Source of the DNA: Aegilops tauschii subsp. strangulata
Lineage: Eukaryota; Streptophyta; Magnoliopsida; Poales; Poaceae
Direction of reading: 5' to 3'
Length of the DNA stretch: 64,000 nt
Assembly (NCBI RefSeq): GCF_002575655.3
Contig: NC_053035.3
Location: 379,107,792-379,171,791, forward strand
The first letter of the stretch is position 1, and every line of letters starts with the position of its first letter. The notes beneath the pieces were generated by a model. It saw only the letters and a list, made by a program, of their open reading frames with translations. It was not told the origin of the DNA and did no database searches. The position numbers were made by a program, and so were the translations under genes. Shown one piece after another: positions 23,788-34,412 of this stretch.

Positions 23788-24046
23788 CTGGGACATCGGC
23801 TTGTAGCTAGAAGGGCGGTTGGGATGCGGCATCAGCCCATACCGCGGGGACCCCCGATTGGGACGCACCACGATTTCTCCCTCGCCGATGTCGACCGCGT
23901 CTACGCAGAATATCGTTCCCTTCCCCCAGCGGTGGGATCAGGCCGGATCTGTGACCAGCGGTGTGGCCACCGTCGTTCTATGCTTGTGAAGAGAGCAACC
24001 CAAGCAAGCAGGCTTGTAGCTTAGGCTCCTGCTAGTGTATATATAG
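23788..24046 (-). pseudogene. Minus-strand gene-like module 3
   Basis: A TATATATA box (24033-24046) on the minus strand is followed by a leader and a frame reading PLVTDPA, a stop, then CVDAVDIGEGE, and then the region starting MVRPNRGSPRYG (23871). A donor-like CCAG/GTACATC junction lies at 23788. The marker CTGCAGTTCCACTAAAATCG lies downstream at about 23581. The copy is decayed at the N-terminal end, but the same order of parts as modules 1, 2 and 4 is visible. Confidence 0.35.
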
Positions 24047-24507
24047 TGGTTTTCTTTATCTCTCCATATCAACCATTTTATATTGCGAACGTGTCATTGA
24101 AGAGTGAAATGATGGTTGCTTCTTCCGACTAACTTACTGTGTGATTTGACTGCTCCTTAGTGGCCCCTACACGTACTCCCCCTACGTGTATGACCGTTCC
24201 TGAGTCTCACTTGTACTTATCTCTGTTTTCTTGCATGACACATAGACATGATGCGCATAGAGGAATTTTGTTACTGCACGTTGTTACGTAGTACTACTAG
24301 TACCTACTCCCTCCTTTCGGTTCACTACTGGTACTCTCTCCGTCCTGGCTTATTGCTCCCCTTTGTACTCAATTCATGGGCTCGTTTTCCTCAAGAAATT
24401 GTCTTTACCAACGTATTAATATCAGGAATGCATGCGTGAACAACGAATGATTAAACCTTGCATGCAACGTTTTGACAAAGCATTGACTTATGAACATGTG
24501 AATGTGA

Positions 24508-24781
24508 GACTAGCCACAATGGAGAGTAACATACACTAGTAACATACACATATCCCTAGACTATGTTACTACCTTTCATAGTGGGTAGTAACATAAGTAT
24601 GGTAAAATGCAAAGCCTCATTTATTAGGTTATAGACTCTTATTGCATTGGGACATGTGATATTACAGTAACTAGCTAAGTTAATCAAACTACCTCTCTCC
24701 TCATTAACTCATTGCCACATAAGCAAATTTGTTGAGTTGGACTCGATGTTACTGCTGAAGTTACTCCCACTGTGGCTAGTC
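24508..24781. mobile_element. MITE, 274 bp, Tourist/Harbinger-like
   Basis: The left end GACTAGCCACAATGGAGAGT and the reverse complement of the right end, GACTAGCCACAGTGGGAGTA, match. TGA flanks both sides (24505-24507 and 24782-24784). The 3-bp target duplication suggests a Tourist-like family, although TGA departs from the usual TWA. It is internally AT-rich and non-coding. Confidence 0.75.
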
Positions 24782-25071
24782 TGAGGGACTACAACCTCGT
24801 GCATGCATGCAACAGTCACACGTACACATGGATGCAAGAACGCACGCGACGCCCTAATGCATGCATGTCCGAGCACACGACGGAACACACACGGTCACGC
24901 TCAAGTGCTCAACCTACATGTGCATGCACACACATACCCAGCCAGGGTGAGCTAGTGACCGTATAAACATCGGAAAATGTATATATTGAGAGCAATGAGC
25001 ATATTATGAAGTCCACTGACCGTATTTTTAGAAATATATAGTGACAGACAGTGTATTTATCTCGTTTGAAA

Positions 25072-26158
25072 TTAATCCATATTAACTGGAAAGGAGGCAG
25101 TATGGACTAGCATTACTTTGTTGTGTCCCGTCAACTTGCCGAACGAGGAGAAGCTTGCAGGACGGGAGAGGCTTGCACGCGGTGACTCGCAGGACAAGGA
25201 GAAACTTTTGACTAATGCAAGATCTCCCTCGCTCAGGCAGTGGACGTGCAACAGTTAATTCGCTGTCAGATTGCCAGAAGCATACACTGTACTAGTACCA
25301 TTATTGTTTGACTTCCCGAAGAGGCGAACAGCCAAGCGCAAAGTTTACTAGTACTAGTACTACTACTATAGAGGTATGTACTACTACTAGGAACCGGATG
25401 GAGGAGCGTCTGCACTCTTATTTTATTTTAAAATGTGATAAAGCAATCTTCAACACATTTGGTTCTCTTCGAGGGTTCTCGCATGTGATAATGGAAGTTG
25501 ATTGCATGGAACACTCGCCACAATTCTCACTTAATTCTAGCTCATATCCTATTACAAATTGGAGCGCTTGGTAATATTTTCTCTTTTTTTGTTATTCAGC
25601 ATGTAAACAGGTCAGCAAATCATGCGGCGCATCTTTGTGCGAACCGTGCTTGCTGCACTTTTAATGTGGCCGAGAGCTGGCTTGATGAAACACCTCGCTT
25701 CCTTCTTCTTCTTTTTGCGGGGTACCTCGCTTCCTAGTGACCAGTCTCTTGGCTGATCGTCCTAAGAATGCTTATATATGAATAAAGCTCTCTCATTTAC
25801 CCGCAAAAAAGATTAAGCCATATTAATCGGAAAGGAGGGGGTATGGACTAGCACTACTTTTTGGTGTGTCCCATCAACTCGCAGAACGAGGAGAAGCTTG
25901 CAAGACAAGGTGAAGCTCGCTTACGCCTTTTGACTAATGCAACCTACCCTCGCCCAGGCGGTGGACATGCAGTAGTTCATTCGGTGTTAGATTGCCAGAG
26001 GCATACACTGTAGTACCCAACATGCGGAGTACCATCATTGTTCGACTTCACGAAGAGGCGAGGAGCCAAGCGCAAGGTTTAGTAGTATGAGTAGTACTAC
26101 TACTAGAACCGCATGGTGGAGCATCTGTACTATTATTTTATTTTAATCTCTGATAAAG
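25072..26158 (+). repeat. Diverged direct duplication (about 370 and 350 bp) around a LINE remnant
   Basis: 25072-25440 and 25812-26158 share CCATATTAA, GGAAAGGAGG, GTATGGACTAGCA, ACGAGGAGAAGCTTGCA, AGATTGCCAGA, GCATACACTGTA, CCAAGCGCAA and the TACTACTACTA tract in the same order. The copies differ by many substitutions and indels. The interval between them is a LINE 3' end. Confidence 0.75.
25444..25811 (+). pseudogene. LINE 3' remnant with RNase H-like C-terminus
   Basis: Frames read VIMEVDCME, then (in another frame) WNTRHNSHLILAHIL and VIQHVNRSANHAAHLCANRA, the pattern of the RNase H-like C-terminal domain of plant LINEs. One frameshift lies near 25505. The remnant ends with ATGAATAAAGCTCTCTCATT and a short A run (25804-25810), as LINE 3' tails do. 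It is strongly 5' truncated and dead. Confidence 0.65.
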
Positions 26159-26453
26159 TACACATTTATTCGGGAGAAGGGCGGAAAATGGCAGCCCAAT
26201 AGTAGTATTAAAAAACGTCAAACATGTAATGATGATATTCATCAACCATGCTCGAATATATCTTGGCCTCTGTGCGAGCCCGTCTGTGTCTTCTCCCTCC
26301 TCGTCTCTCTCAAGGAACGGCGGGTTGGCCATTTTGCCGTCAATTGAGATCGGTTTGCTCACACTCCGGTCCCACATGTCAGTGATATGCCAAGAGGAAG
26401 TGCGTTGACTGACTGGCCACACGCGTACTTGGTTTTGCACCTTCATACTACTC
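26159..26453. other. CACTA interior, non-coding
   Basis: No supported gene. A minus-strand frame across 26138-26497 has no recognisable motif and crosses the end of the mariner-like element. Confidence 0.45.
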
Positions 26454-26668
26454 CTCCCTCCGTCACAGTTTACAGGGCACGCTTCATTCTGATGCATTTC
26501 TCTCCATGCATTTCCACCACCAGAGAGACTTTAGATGTGTTTGGTTTAATTCTCAATTAATTAGGGCATGGTAACCGCAATCATGTCCTCAATTTTCTCT
26601 CAATGTACTACGGAGTGGAGTAAGTGCATGCATGTGTGTACCCGAGGTGGAAGCACTGCATGCATGTG

Positions 26669-27302
26669 TGTTGTGGAATTATCACAACAGATGTCCTAGT
26701 GTGAGGACTTACTCGTGAGGCCAACGCATCTATGTGGTAGCTTGAGAGGGGTTGATCGGGATGAGAGACGCGAAGCGGATTAACACACAAGACAAGGGTT
26801 TAGACAGCTTCGGGCCTCGGGAAACATCATCCGGTAATAGCCCTACATGCTGTTTGTGGCTAGCTCTCATTATGCTCATGAGGGAGTTGCTCCATAAGCC
26901 GGCTCTCCTCTAGTTGTATCTAGCCCTTTTTATTATCTCCCCCTCTTGGGGTGCCCTACCCCTCCTTATATAAGTTGGAGGGGCGGGTTACATGTGGAGT
27001 CCCATTAGGATTAGGTCTAGTCTATCTTCTAATACAAGCCAGATACAAGTCCGGGTCTTGATTCATTGTGAGGGAAATATTCCTCACGCCTTTCCTCTTA
27101 AGCCGGCCCACCATCACATGAGCCGGCCATCGGGGCCTTGGGCTTTGTCGTCCGTCTGACCTGCCCGCCGAGTCACCAGTGAGTCATAATGTTTAGGCGG
27201 GTAGCCCGTAAACCGTCAGGTCCGGGCGGGTCGCCAGTAAGTCGCCAAGTTCCAGCCTGGTCATACATCCGGCGGGTTACACCGCGGGGTATATCCCCGA
27301 CA
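26669..27302 (-). repeat. 3' LTR of the minus-strand gypsy remnant
   Basis: On the minus strand it begins TGTCGGGGATATACCCCGCG and ends CCACAACA, 634 bp, with a TATATAAG box at 26974-26967. The polypurine-like CTGGGGGCTAA directly precedes it, which fixes the orientation. Confidence 0.75.
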
Positions 27303-27699
27303 TTAGCCCCCAGTTTAGCTTGGCTTTATCCATGGTAAACTTATGCTGCAAAATAAACACAAGAACAATTTTGACAGGTTGTGCTCTGGTTTAAAAATTT
27401 CTGAACCAGCACCTGCTCATCCTTAAGTCCTTGTCATTTCCTTCTTCCATAAAATCCGGGTCAATAGGCTAGCTTCATAATCAATTTGCTGACATTGGTT
27501 TCTCACAGAATAATATCATGAAGAATAATTCATTTGATTCAGCTCCCAATGCTTAACAAAAAATATTGGTCTTGAAATACTCATCTGATTTTCAGCCGGC
27601 TTAAAGATGTAGAACTTGCCGGTTTATCATTCCCAAAATATCCGGTTTGTAAATATTGATAGCACCGGGGCATAATTGTTGCTAACATCAAGCTTGAAA

Positions 27700-28400
27700 G
27701 CGTACCTCCCTTATATGCATATCACTTGTAGCCCCCAAGTCTTAAGAAGGGAGCATAGTAACAGCTTAAGACTTGCTTCAATATAAAAGTTGCAACCTTG
27801 AAGAAATCCAGGTTATTCATCTCATTCACTAGTCAAAACTGAATATTCCACATATGTAGCCCCCAAGTGTCGGGTTGTTATGCCTGCAGCAACCTGGGAC
27901 TTGTAATTACCTTATGCTCATAAAAACTTCAACCAGTGTAGCCCCCAAGGGCCGGGTCATTATGCAATAATGAGCAGGGACTTTTAGATATGATCATGTA
28001 AACTTGAACAGAAACGTGTAGCCCCCAAGGGCCGGCTCAGTAAGATAATACTGAGCTGGGACTTTATATATATTTCATTGAAAATAACATCATATGATGT
28101 AACCCTCACCATGGGGCTCAAACCCACGTCCACGAGGTTAAGAGCTTTGTACTCTACCAACTGAGTAGTGGACCTTTCAATATAATGAATTAAGGCTTGT
28201 GTACCTTGAATTTTTGACAGGAGCAATTGGTAGCTCCCAAGGGCCGGCTCATTACAATGTAATGAGTCGGGTCTTCAATAAGGCAAGTAAAATATGATCT
28301 TGCATTATCCCCCAAGTGTCATGGTGCATGTTTGCAGCGACATGGGACTTCCATATTTGGTATAATTATGATTCAAATAATGTAGCCCCCAAGTGCTGGG
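27700..28400 (-). repeat. Array of polypurine-tract-like words
   Basis: On the plus strand TAGCCCCCAAG or a close variant occurs at about 27730, 27859, 27938, 28018, 28231, 28308 and 28383, most followed by a (T/G)GCCGGGTC-like word and a nearby CAGCGACNNGGGACTT word at 50-80-bp spacing. More copies lie at 30108, 30185, 30262 and 30629. On the minus strand each reads like the polypurine tract that borders the LTR. Confidence 0.7.
28104..28174 (-). tRNA. tRNA-Lys (CUU)-like relic, degenerate
   Basis: The minus strand reads CTCAGTTGGTAGAG (D arm), then CTCTTAA (anticodon loop with CTT), then GTGGGTTTGAGCCCCAT (T arm), closely following plant tRNA-Lys(CUU). The base after position 9 is missing, two anticodon-stem pairs fail and the acceptor strands (GGTCCAC and GGTGAGG) do not pair. 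It is therefore a relic rather than a working gene. It sits inside the retroelement interior, close to the polypurine-like array. Confidence 0.6.
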
Positions 28401-28899
28401 TCGTATGCCTGCAGCGACTCGGGACTATTTCTTCCATTGTAGAATAAATCATACCCATTGATAAACAAATAATAGCCATTGCGCTGAAGCGACTTTGAAA
28501 ACCTCAATCATAATACTGGCTATTGATAACCATAATAAAATCCAGCCATGTTGGCTATTCAAGATTTGAATAATATAATCCGGTATAAAAACCGCAATCA
28601 TTCAATACCATCATGAAAATCGAGCCAATTTTGGCTATTAAAGATTTGAATACCTTATTGGTTGACAAGTAAATCCGGAGTTTAAATACCCGGCGGCTCT
28701 TGGCCGATGGCGACTTAATGCGCATTCATTTTAAGCCGAAAGTTTTGTAACCCGGCGGCCTATAGCCTCAATAAACTCAATATTGCAAAATATAACCCGG
28801 ATCTGGTTAACCCGGCAATATCTTCAGATGGCCAGATGATGGGTTTAAACTCAATGATTCATATGAGCAATAGAAGTATTCTTACTTATGCGTAAAGCT

Positions 28900-29690
28900 C
28901 TGCATGTTCTGCACAAAGTTTAAACAACATATGCCCTGGCGACTTAACGTCAAAAGCCAGGGAGGGTAACAACCCAATATAGTCTTATGTAATCACTAAA
29001 AAGACTAAGCAAGGACATTCAAGCCTAAACATACTGGCAACTTAAAGTTAAAAACCAGGGCGGGTTATCAAACCTCATATATTCATATAACCAGGAAAAC
29101 ATACCTGTAGAATTGACTTGTACTGCCGGCTTACATTGCCATGTGCAGTGAAGATGACAATCCAATGATTTATAAGTGCATAATTTCAATAGCGCAATCC
29201 AAAATATGCTGGCGACTTAACGTCCAAAGCCTGGGCGGGTTATCAAACCTCGCATATTCATCCAACAATTTTAAAAATATACCTAGAAAATTGGCTCAAT
29301 TGCCGGCTTACAGCGCCACATCCAGTGAGGGTAATAATCCAATGATATATAAGCGCATGATTCCAATGGCGCAATCCAAATGATACTGGCGACTTAAGGT
29401 CCATAGCCAGGGCCGGTTTAGAAAAACCTCATATAATTATAAGAAAATAAATATCATACCTGTGATATTCGTTAACACTACCGACTCATCATATGTCATG
29501 CAGTAAGGGTTACAACCCAAATATTGAGAGCACAACGCCCTATTCAATTTGTTTATACCGCCGGCTTACAAAGCCAAAGGTAGTAAGGGGTAACATCCCA
29601 AAGCTTAGAGTCAGAACTCCAAGCACATAATCATCATACACCGGCGACTTAAAGTCCAAAGCCAGGCCGGGTTAACAAACGTCGGGTAGA
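28900..29690 (-). repeat. Diverged tandem repeat, about 100-250-bp spacing
   Basis: The phrase CTGGCGACTTAACGTCNAAAGCC(A/T)GGGCGGGTTA recurs at about 28936, 29033, 29209, 29385 and 29641. Several copies are followed by TCAAACCTCATATATTCATA and preceded by GCCGGCTTACA. It is non-coding interior of the minus-strand retroelement. Confidence 0.7.
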
Positions 29691-31559
29691 TTCATATATA
29701 AGCCATAAGGCAACATAGCCCTCATCGGTTTTCAACCATGTATTAACATGTCACAAAAAATGAACCTTAAAGAATGTTTAAATCAAATAGAAATTTAAAA
29801 AGCAAAAAACAAGGCTTTCACAGGTTGCCAAACCTTCAAGTCAAGTGCTTTCAAAGGGCCGCACAGCCGCTGAGTTAAACCTTCATGCAACCTTATAAGC
29901 CGGGCCTCACATGACCAATCGTCGTTTTAACTTTGACAAGTTCAGGGTCTGTATAAGATTGACTGTCAAAAGTACGACAAGTCATTCCAGTCAATCTCGG
30001 TAGAGTGGCAGACTTAAAAAGGCAGGATAACCCGGGTTTTTAGGTGAATACACCTGGCTTCCAAGCCTATTACAAGGGTCATAAAAACTCTTGTCCGTTG
30101 AACAAAGAGCCCCCAAGTAATATTTCATTCCAGGCGTACAAGCCGGATCAATAGGGTAATCATAGCTATGCTCCATGAGCAGGAAGCCCCCAAGTATTTT
30201 GCCATCATGGCGTACAAGCTGGATCAAAAGGGTAGTCATAGCTATGTTCGATGAGCAGGAAGCCCCCAAGTGGTCAATAATATGATAAGCCAATAAGGCA
30301 AGATACCCATGTTTGAACCGCGCATCACGGTAGCAAGTTCTCTTTGGCAACGTTTAATTTCTCTGAGAACTCGAACTTGCGAGAGATGATTCTTTTGAAT
30401 CAGAATTTTAAACTGGATATTGAGAGCTTCAAAGCTTTGTGAGAGACAGATTTCCCTTGAGCCGGATTTAAAACCGGAATTCTTCATTTTGAGCCGGAAA
30501 TTTTCTGACGGCCTTTAAAATTTCATCAATATAGCAGTAGTCTCCGGGGCCGGGTTATTTTTCCCTCCAATGACCAAGAGTTCTTGAATTCACTGATACC
30601 GGCGAATTCTGCCGAGTCATGTCATTGTAGCCCCTGAGTCTCAAGACGACTCGAGGAGTTAGCTTGAGATTCTTCATATTTAACCGTGATATAAACCGGT
30701 CTGTGTCATTCAACACTCAATGATAATAGTCCCTTTTGCAGTAGGCAACTTGTCCTGCATTGGAGAACTTGCAAGCTAGAGTAATTGCTCTTTTAAAGAA
30801 AGAATTATATAATATAAAAATATACTGGATGGATTTCACCTGATATGTGAAGCTGAAATCAATCACGGCCGAGTCGGCCGTGGTAGCAGAGAGATGAACC
30901 GTCCGCGGCATTGCCAGCCAGCGCAGACGGGCGAGTCAATCGCAGGCGTGGTAAGCCGCGCGGACGGGTGAGGCAATCGCAGGCGCGGTAAGCTGCACGG
31001 ACGGGCGAATCAACCACATCATATTGATGTAAATTGGGCCATAAAAATGACGGTTTGCACATATATCCGTCGAGCATCATGGCACGGTCAGATGCTAGCG
31101 CATGATAATAGTGGCGCGAGCTATACATCCATGAAACAACCATCGCTTTTGCAATGAACAATTGTCCTGCATAAACAATATTGTAGACCAAGGAAAAGAT
31201 AAACTATTCTTTGACAAAAACAATATGTGCTAATAAAACAAACTTGGATGGATATCACCTGATGTTTGTGAATGACAGATGATCTGTACAACGTCTGTGT
31301 ATATCCTCAGGTAATAGTACACTCCATCTAGTGTAAACATGGTACTCCCACGGTCAGGAATCTCTTCCTTTGGGAGTGTTACTATTCAATACTGTTATCC
31401 TTATGCGAGAGATGATTTATATAACCCTCCCACGATCACCAATTTCCAAGTTAAGTTTTCCTCCTCATGGATCTTTCTCCAAAAGTTTCCAGCCATGTTG
31501 CATTTTCTTTGCCTATTCTCAACAGATCGTCTCGACAGAATGGAGCAAAAGCAACGACA
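29691..31559 (-). other. Retroelement interior, non-coding, with a decayed direct duplication
   Basis: 30738-30860 and 31150-31275 share TTGTCCTGCAT, AATATACTGGATGGAT/AAACTTGGATGGAT and CACCTGAT in order. Between them lie three GACGGGCGA(G/A)TCAA units (30927-31014). On the minus strand the TCAGGTGAAATCCATCC word resembles an exon edge. No protein is supported. Confidence 0.5.
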
Positions 31560-31813
31560 CAGTGGCAAATGATCCCCCATAAAGGCACAGAGGCGATCTT
31601 AGGGTCGACCGAGCGGCCGTTCAACGCGTGGTATGAGCTGGAGGAGGCATCAGTGCGGCGGGTCGCGGATACAGAGGCGCCGCAGCACGGTGGAGCCTGT
31701 GGGCGGCAGGCGCGACAGTCAGCGGGATCAGCCGCAGTGAGCCTGCATCGTCGGCTGGCCGGGCGGCCCGAGGGCGAAACCGATAGGGCGGCGTTGGCAG
31801 CGATGCGGCCGAC

Positions 31814-33391
31814 TGATACGTCTCCAACGTATCTATAATTTTTTATTGTTCCATGCTATATTATATTCTGTTTTGGACATTATCGGGCTTTATTATACAC
31901 TTTTATATTATTTTTGGGACTAACCTATTAACCGGAGGCCCAGCCCAGAATTGCTGTTTTTTGCCTATTTCAGAGTTTCGCAGAAAAAGAATATCAAACG
32001 GAGTCCAAACGGAATGAAACCTTCGGGAACGTGATTTTCGGAACGAACATGATCCAGAGGACTTGGACCCTACGTCAAGACATCAACCAGGAGGGCACGA
32101 GGTAGGGGGGCGCGCCTACCCCCCCCCCCCAGGCGCGCCCTCCACCCTCGTGGGCCCCATGTTGCTCCACCGACGTACTTCTTCCTCCTATATATACCTA
32201 CGTACCCCCAAACTACCAGGGACGGAGCCAAAAACCTAATTCCACCGCCGCAACCTTCTGTACCCGTGAGATCCCATGTTGGGGCCTGTTCCGGAGCTCC
32301 GCCGGAGGGGGCATCGATCACGGAGGGCTTCTACATCAACACCATAGCCTCTCCGATGAAGTGTGAGTAGTTTACCTCAGACCTTCGGGTCCATAGTTAC
32401 TAGCTAGATGGCTTCTTATCTCTTTTTGGATCTCAATACAATGTTCTCCCCCTCTCTTGTGGAGATCTATTCGATGTAATCTTCTTTTGCGGTGTGTTTG
32501 TTGAGACCGATGAATTGTGGGTTTATGATCAAGTTTATCTATGAACAATATTTGAATCTTCTCTAAATTCTTTTATGTATGATTGGTTATCTTTGCAAGT
32601 CTCTTCGAATTATCAGTTTGGTTTGGCCTACTAGATTGATCTTTCTTGCAATGGGAGAAGTGCTTAACTTTGGGTTCAATCTTGCGGTGTCCTTTCCCAG
32701 TGACAGTAGGGGTAGCAAGGCACGTATAGTATTGTTACCATCGAGGATAACAAGATGGGGTTTATATCATATTGCATGAGTCTATCCCTCTACATCATGT
32801 CATCTTGCTTAAAGCGTTACTCTGTTCTTATGAACTTAATACTCTTGATGCATGCGGGATAGCGGTCGATGTGTGGAGTAATAGTAGTAGATGCAGGCAG
32901 GAGTCGGTCTTCTTGTCTTGGACGTGATGCCTATATACATGATCATACCTAGATATTCTCATAACTATGCTCAATTTTGTCAATTGCTCAACAGTAATTC
33001 GTTCACCCACCGTAATACTTATGCTCATGAGAGAAGCCACTAGTGAAACCTATGGCCCCCGGGTCTATTTTCCATCATATTAATCTTCCAACACTTAGCT
33101 ATTTTCATTGCCTTTTATTTTACTTTGCATCTTTATCACAAAAATACCAGAAATATTATCTTATCATATCTATCAGATCTCACTCTCGTAAGTGACTGTG
33201 TAGGGATTAACAACCCCTTATCGCGTTGGTTGCGAGGATTTATTTGTTTGTGTAGGTGCGAGGGACTCGTGCGTGGCCTCCTACTGTATTGATACCTTGG
33301 TTCTCAAAAACTGAGGGAAATACTTACGCTGCTTTACTGCATCACCCTTTCCTCTTCAAGGGAAAACCAACGCAGTGCTCAAGAGGTAGCA
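31814..33391 (+). repeat. 5' LTR of the Sabrina-like element
   Basis: 1578 bp, TG...CA. A TATATATA box lies at about 32191-32198 and a C run at 32119-32131. Confidence 0.9.
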
Positions 33392-33402
33392 AGAAGGATT
33401 TC

Positions 33403-33420
33403 TGGCGCTGTTGCCGTGGA
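33403..33420 (+). other. Primer-binding site of the Sabrina-like element
   Basis: TGGCGCTGTTGCCGTGGA starts 12 bases after the 5' LTR. It begins with TGG and resembles the TGGCGCCGTTGCCGGGG type common in grass gypsy elements, with a few substitutions. Confidence 0.7.
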
Positions 33421-33581
33421 TTCTACGCAAAAGTCAACATACCAAGTACCCATCACAAACCCTTATCTCCCGCATTACATTATTTGCCATTTGCCTCTCA
33501 TTTTCCTCTCCCCCACTTCACCCTTGCCGTTTTTATTCGCCCTCTCTTTTCCGTTCGCTTCTTTTTCGCCTGCTTGTTGTT

Positions 33582-34412
33582 ATGGCTAGTCCTCTATCTT
33601 CTTCGTAGTCTCCTGAGAATGAAGTTCTAAATTTTAAGCAAAGGGAGGGGGGAAATCTGAAAGATGCTTGGTATAGAATTTGCAATGCTCAAAATAGATC
33701 TACCAGGAAGCAGTCTACTTCCGTTCTTCTCTGCAATTTTTATGTAGGCGCTACTCCTTGGTACAGATATATCCTTGATACCATTACCGGAGGGAATTTC
33801 TTGGGTAGCCATACTTTTGATTCTTATAATGCTATGATAGATTTGTTTGGCTCACCACCTCTTTTGGTTAATGGAACTATGTTAACTTTGGAGCATGTAA
33901 TGCAAAGACTTGAAATTATTGAAAATAAAGTTGCTACCGTAGAGTTAATCGAAAATTTGGATAAAAAGATCCACAACCAAATTACTCAATATGGATCTAA
34001 AGTAGGAGTCACATTGAAAAACATTAAGGAGAAGGAACCCATAGTTAATGAAAGAATAAATCAGGATTCTACTAGAATCGATAAACTTGAAGGTATCATT
34101 ACCAACTTGGGAACCACTTTTTCTTCCGTAAAGAATACTCCAAGTCCTCCAACTAAAATTGCCAAGCTTATGTATGTTCCTAAAAACAAGGGTGAATCCT
34201 CTAGTAAGGAAACTGCGGATCTCAAATCTATAAGTATTCATCCCAATCTTTTCGCTGTCATTAAGGAACCATTTGATACAAATAAATTTTTCGGTTATGT
34301 GCCTAGAAGTTTGATGATTAATAAAGAAACTCCTAAAGATGATAGATGTCTCATTGAAGAATTGCCTACCAAAGATGGCAATACCAAGATCTATCCTTGC
34401 TTTTATGCCTAG
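33582..34412 (+). pseudogene. Gag-like frame of the Sabrina-like element
   Basis: ATG at 33582 opens a frame of 276 codons ending TAG at 34410-34412, interrupted only by TAG at 33606-33608 (codon 9). It reads SPENEVLNFKQREGGNLKDA and AWYRICNAQNRSTRKQST, a gag capsid-like pattern in which a short protein forms the particle around retroelement RNA. Charged, coiled-coil-like sequence follows (about residues 100-190). No zinc knuckle and no pol are seen downstream. A downstream ATG at 33801 would give 203 residues. The single early stop makes this copy defective unless translation restarts. Confidence 0.65.

Noticed and set aside
24305..24360. CTCCCTCC and CTCTCTCCGTCCTG words resembling Stowaway ends
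   Set aside because: No inverted partner at a sensible distance and no TA pair. Probably a small fragment.
31467..31838. GC-rich frame ending in the Sabrina-like LTR
   Set aside because: It crosses the insertion junction at 31813/31814, so it cannot be an original gene.
32070..32321. Minus-strand frame beginning MIDAPSGGAPEQAP, repeated at 37475-37726 and partly near 41789
   Set aside because: It lies within the Sabrina-like LTRs and recurs only because the LTR recurs. It crosses the TATA region and the variable C run, so it is not a gene.
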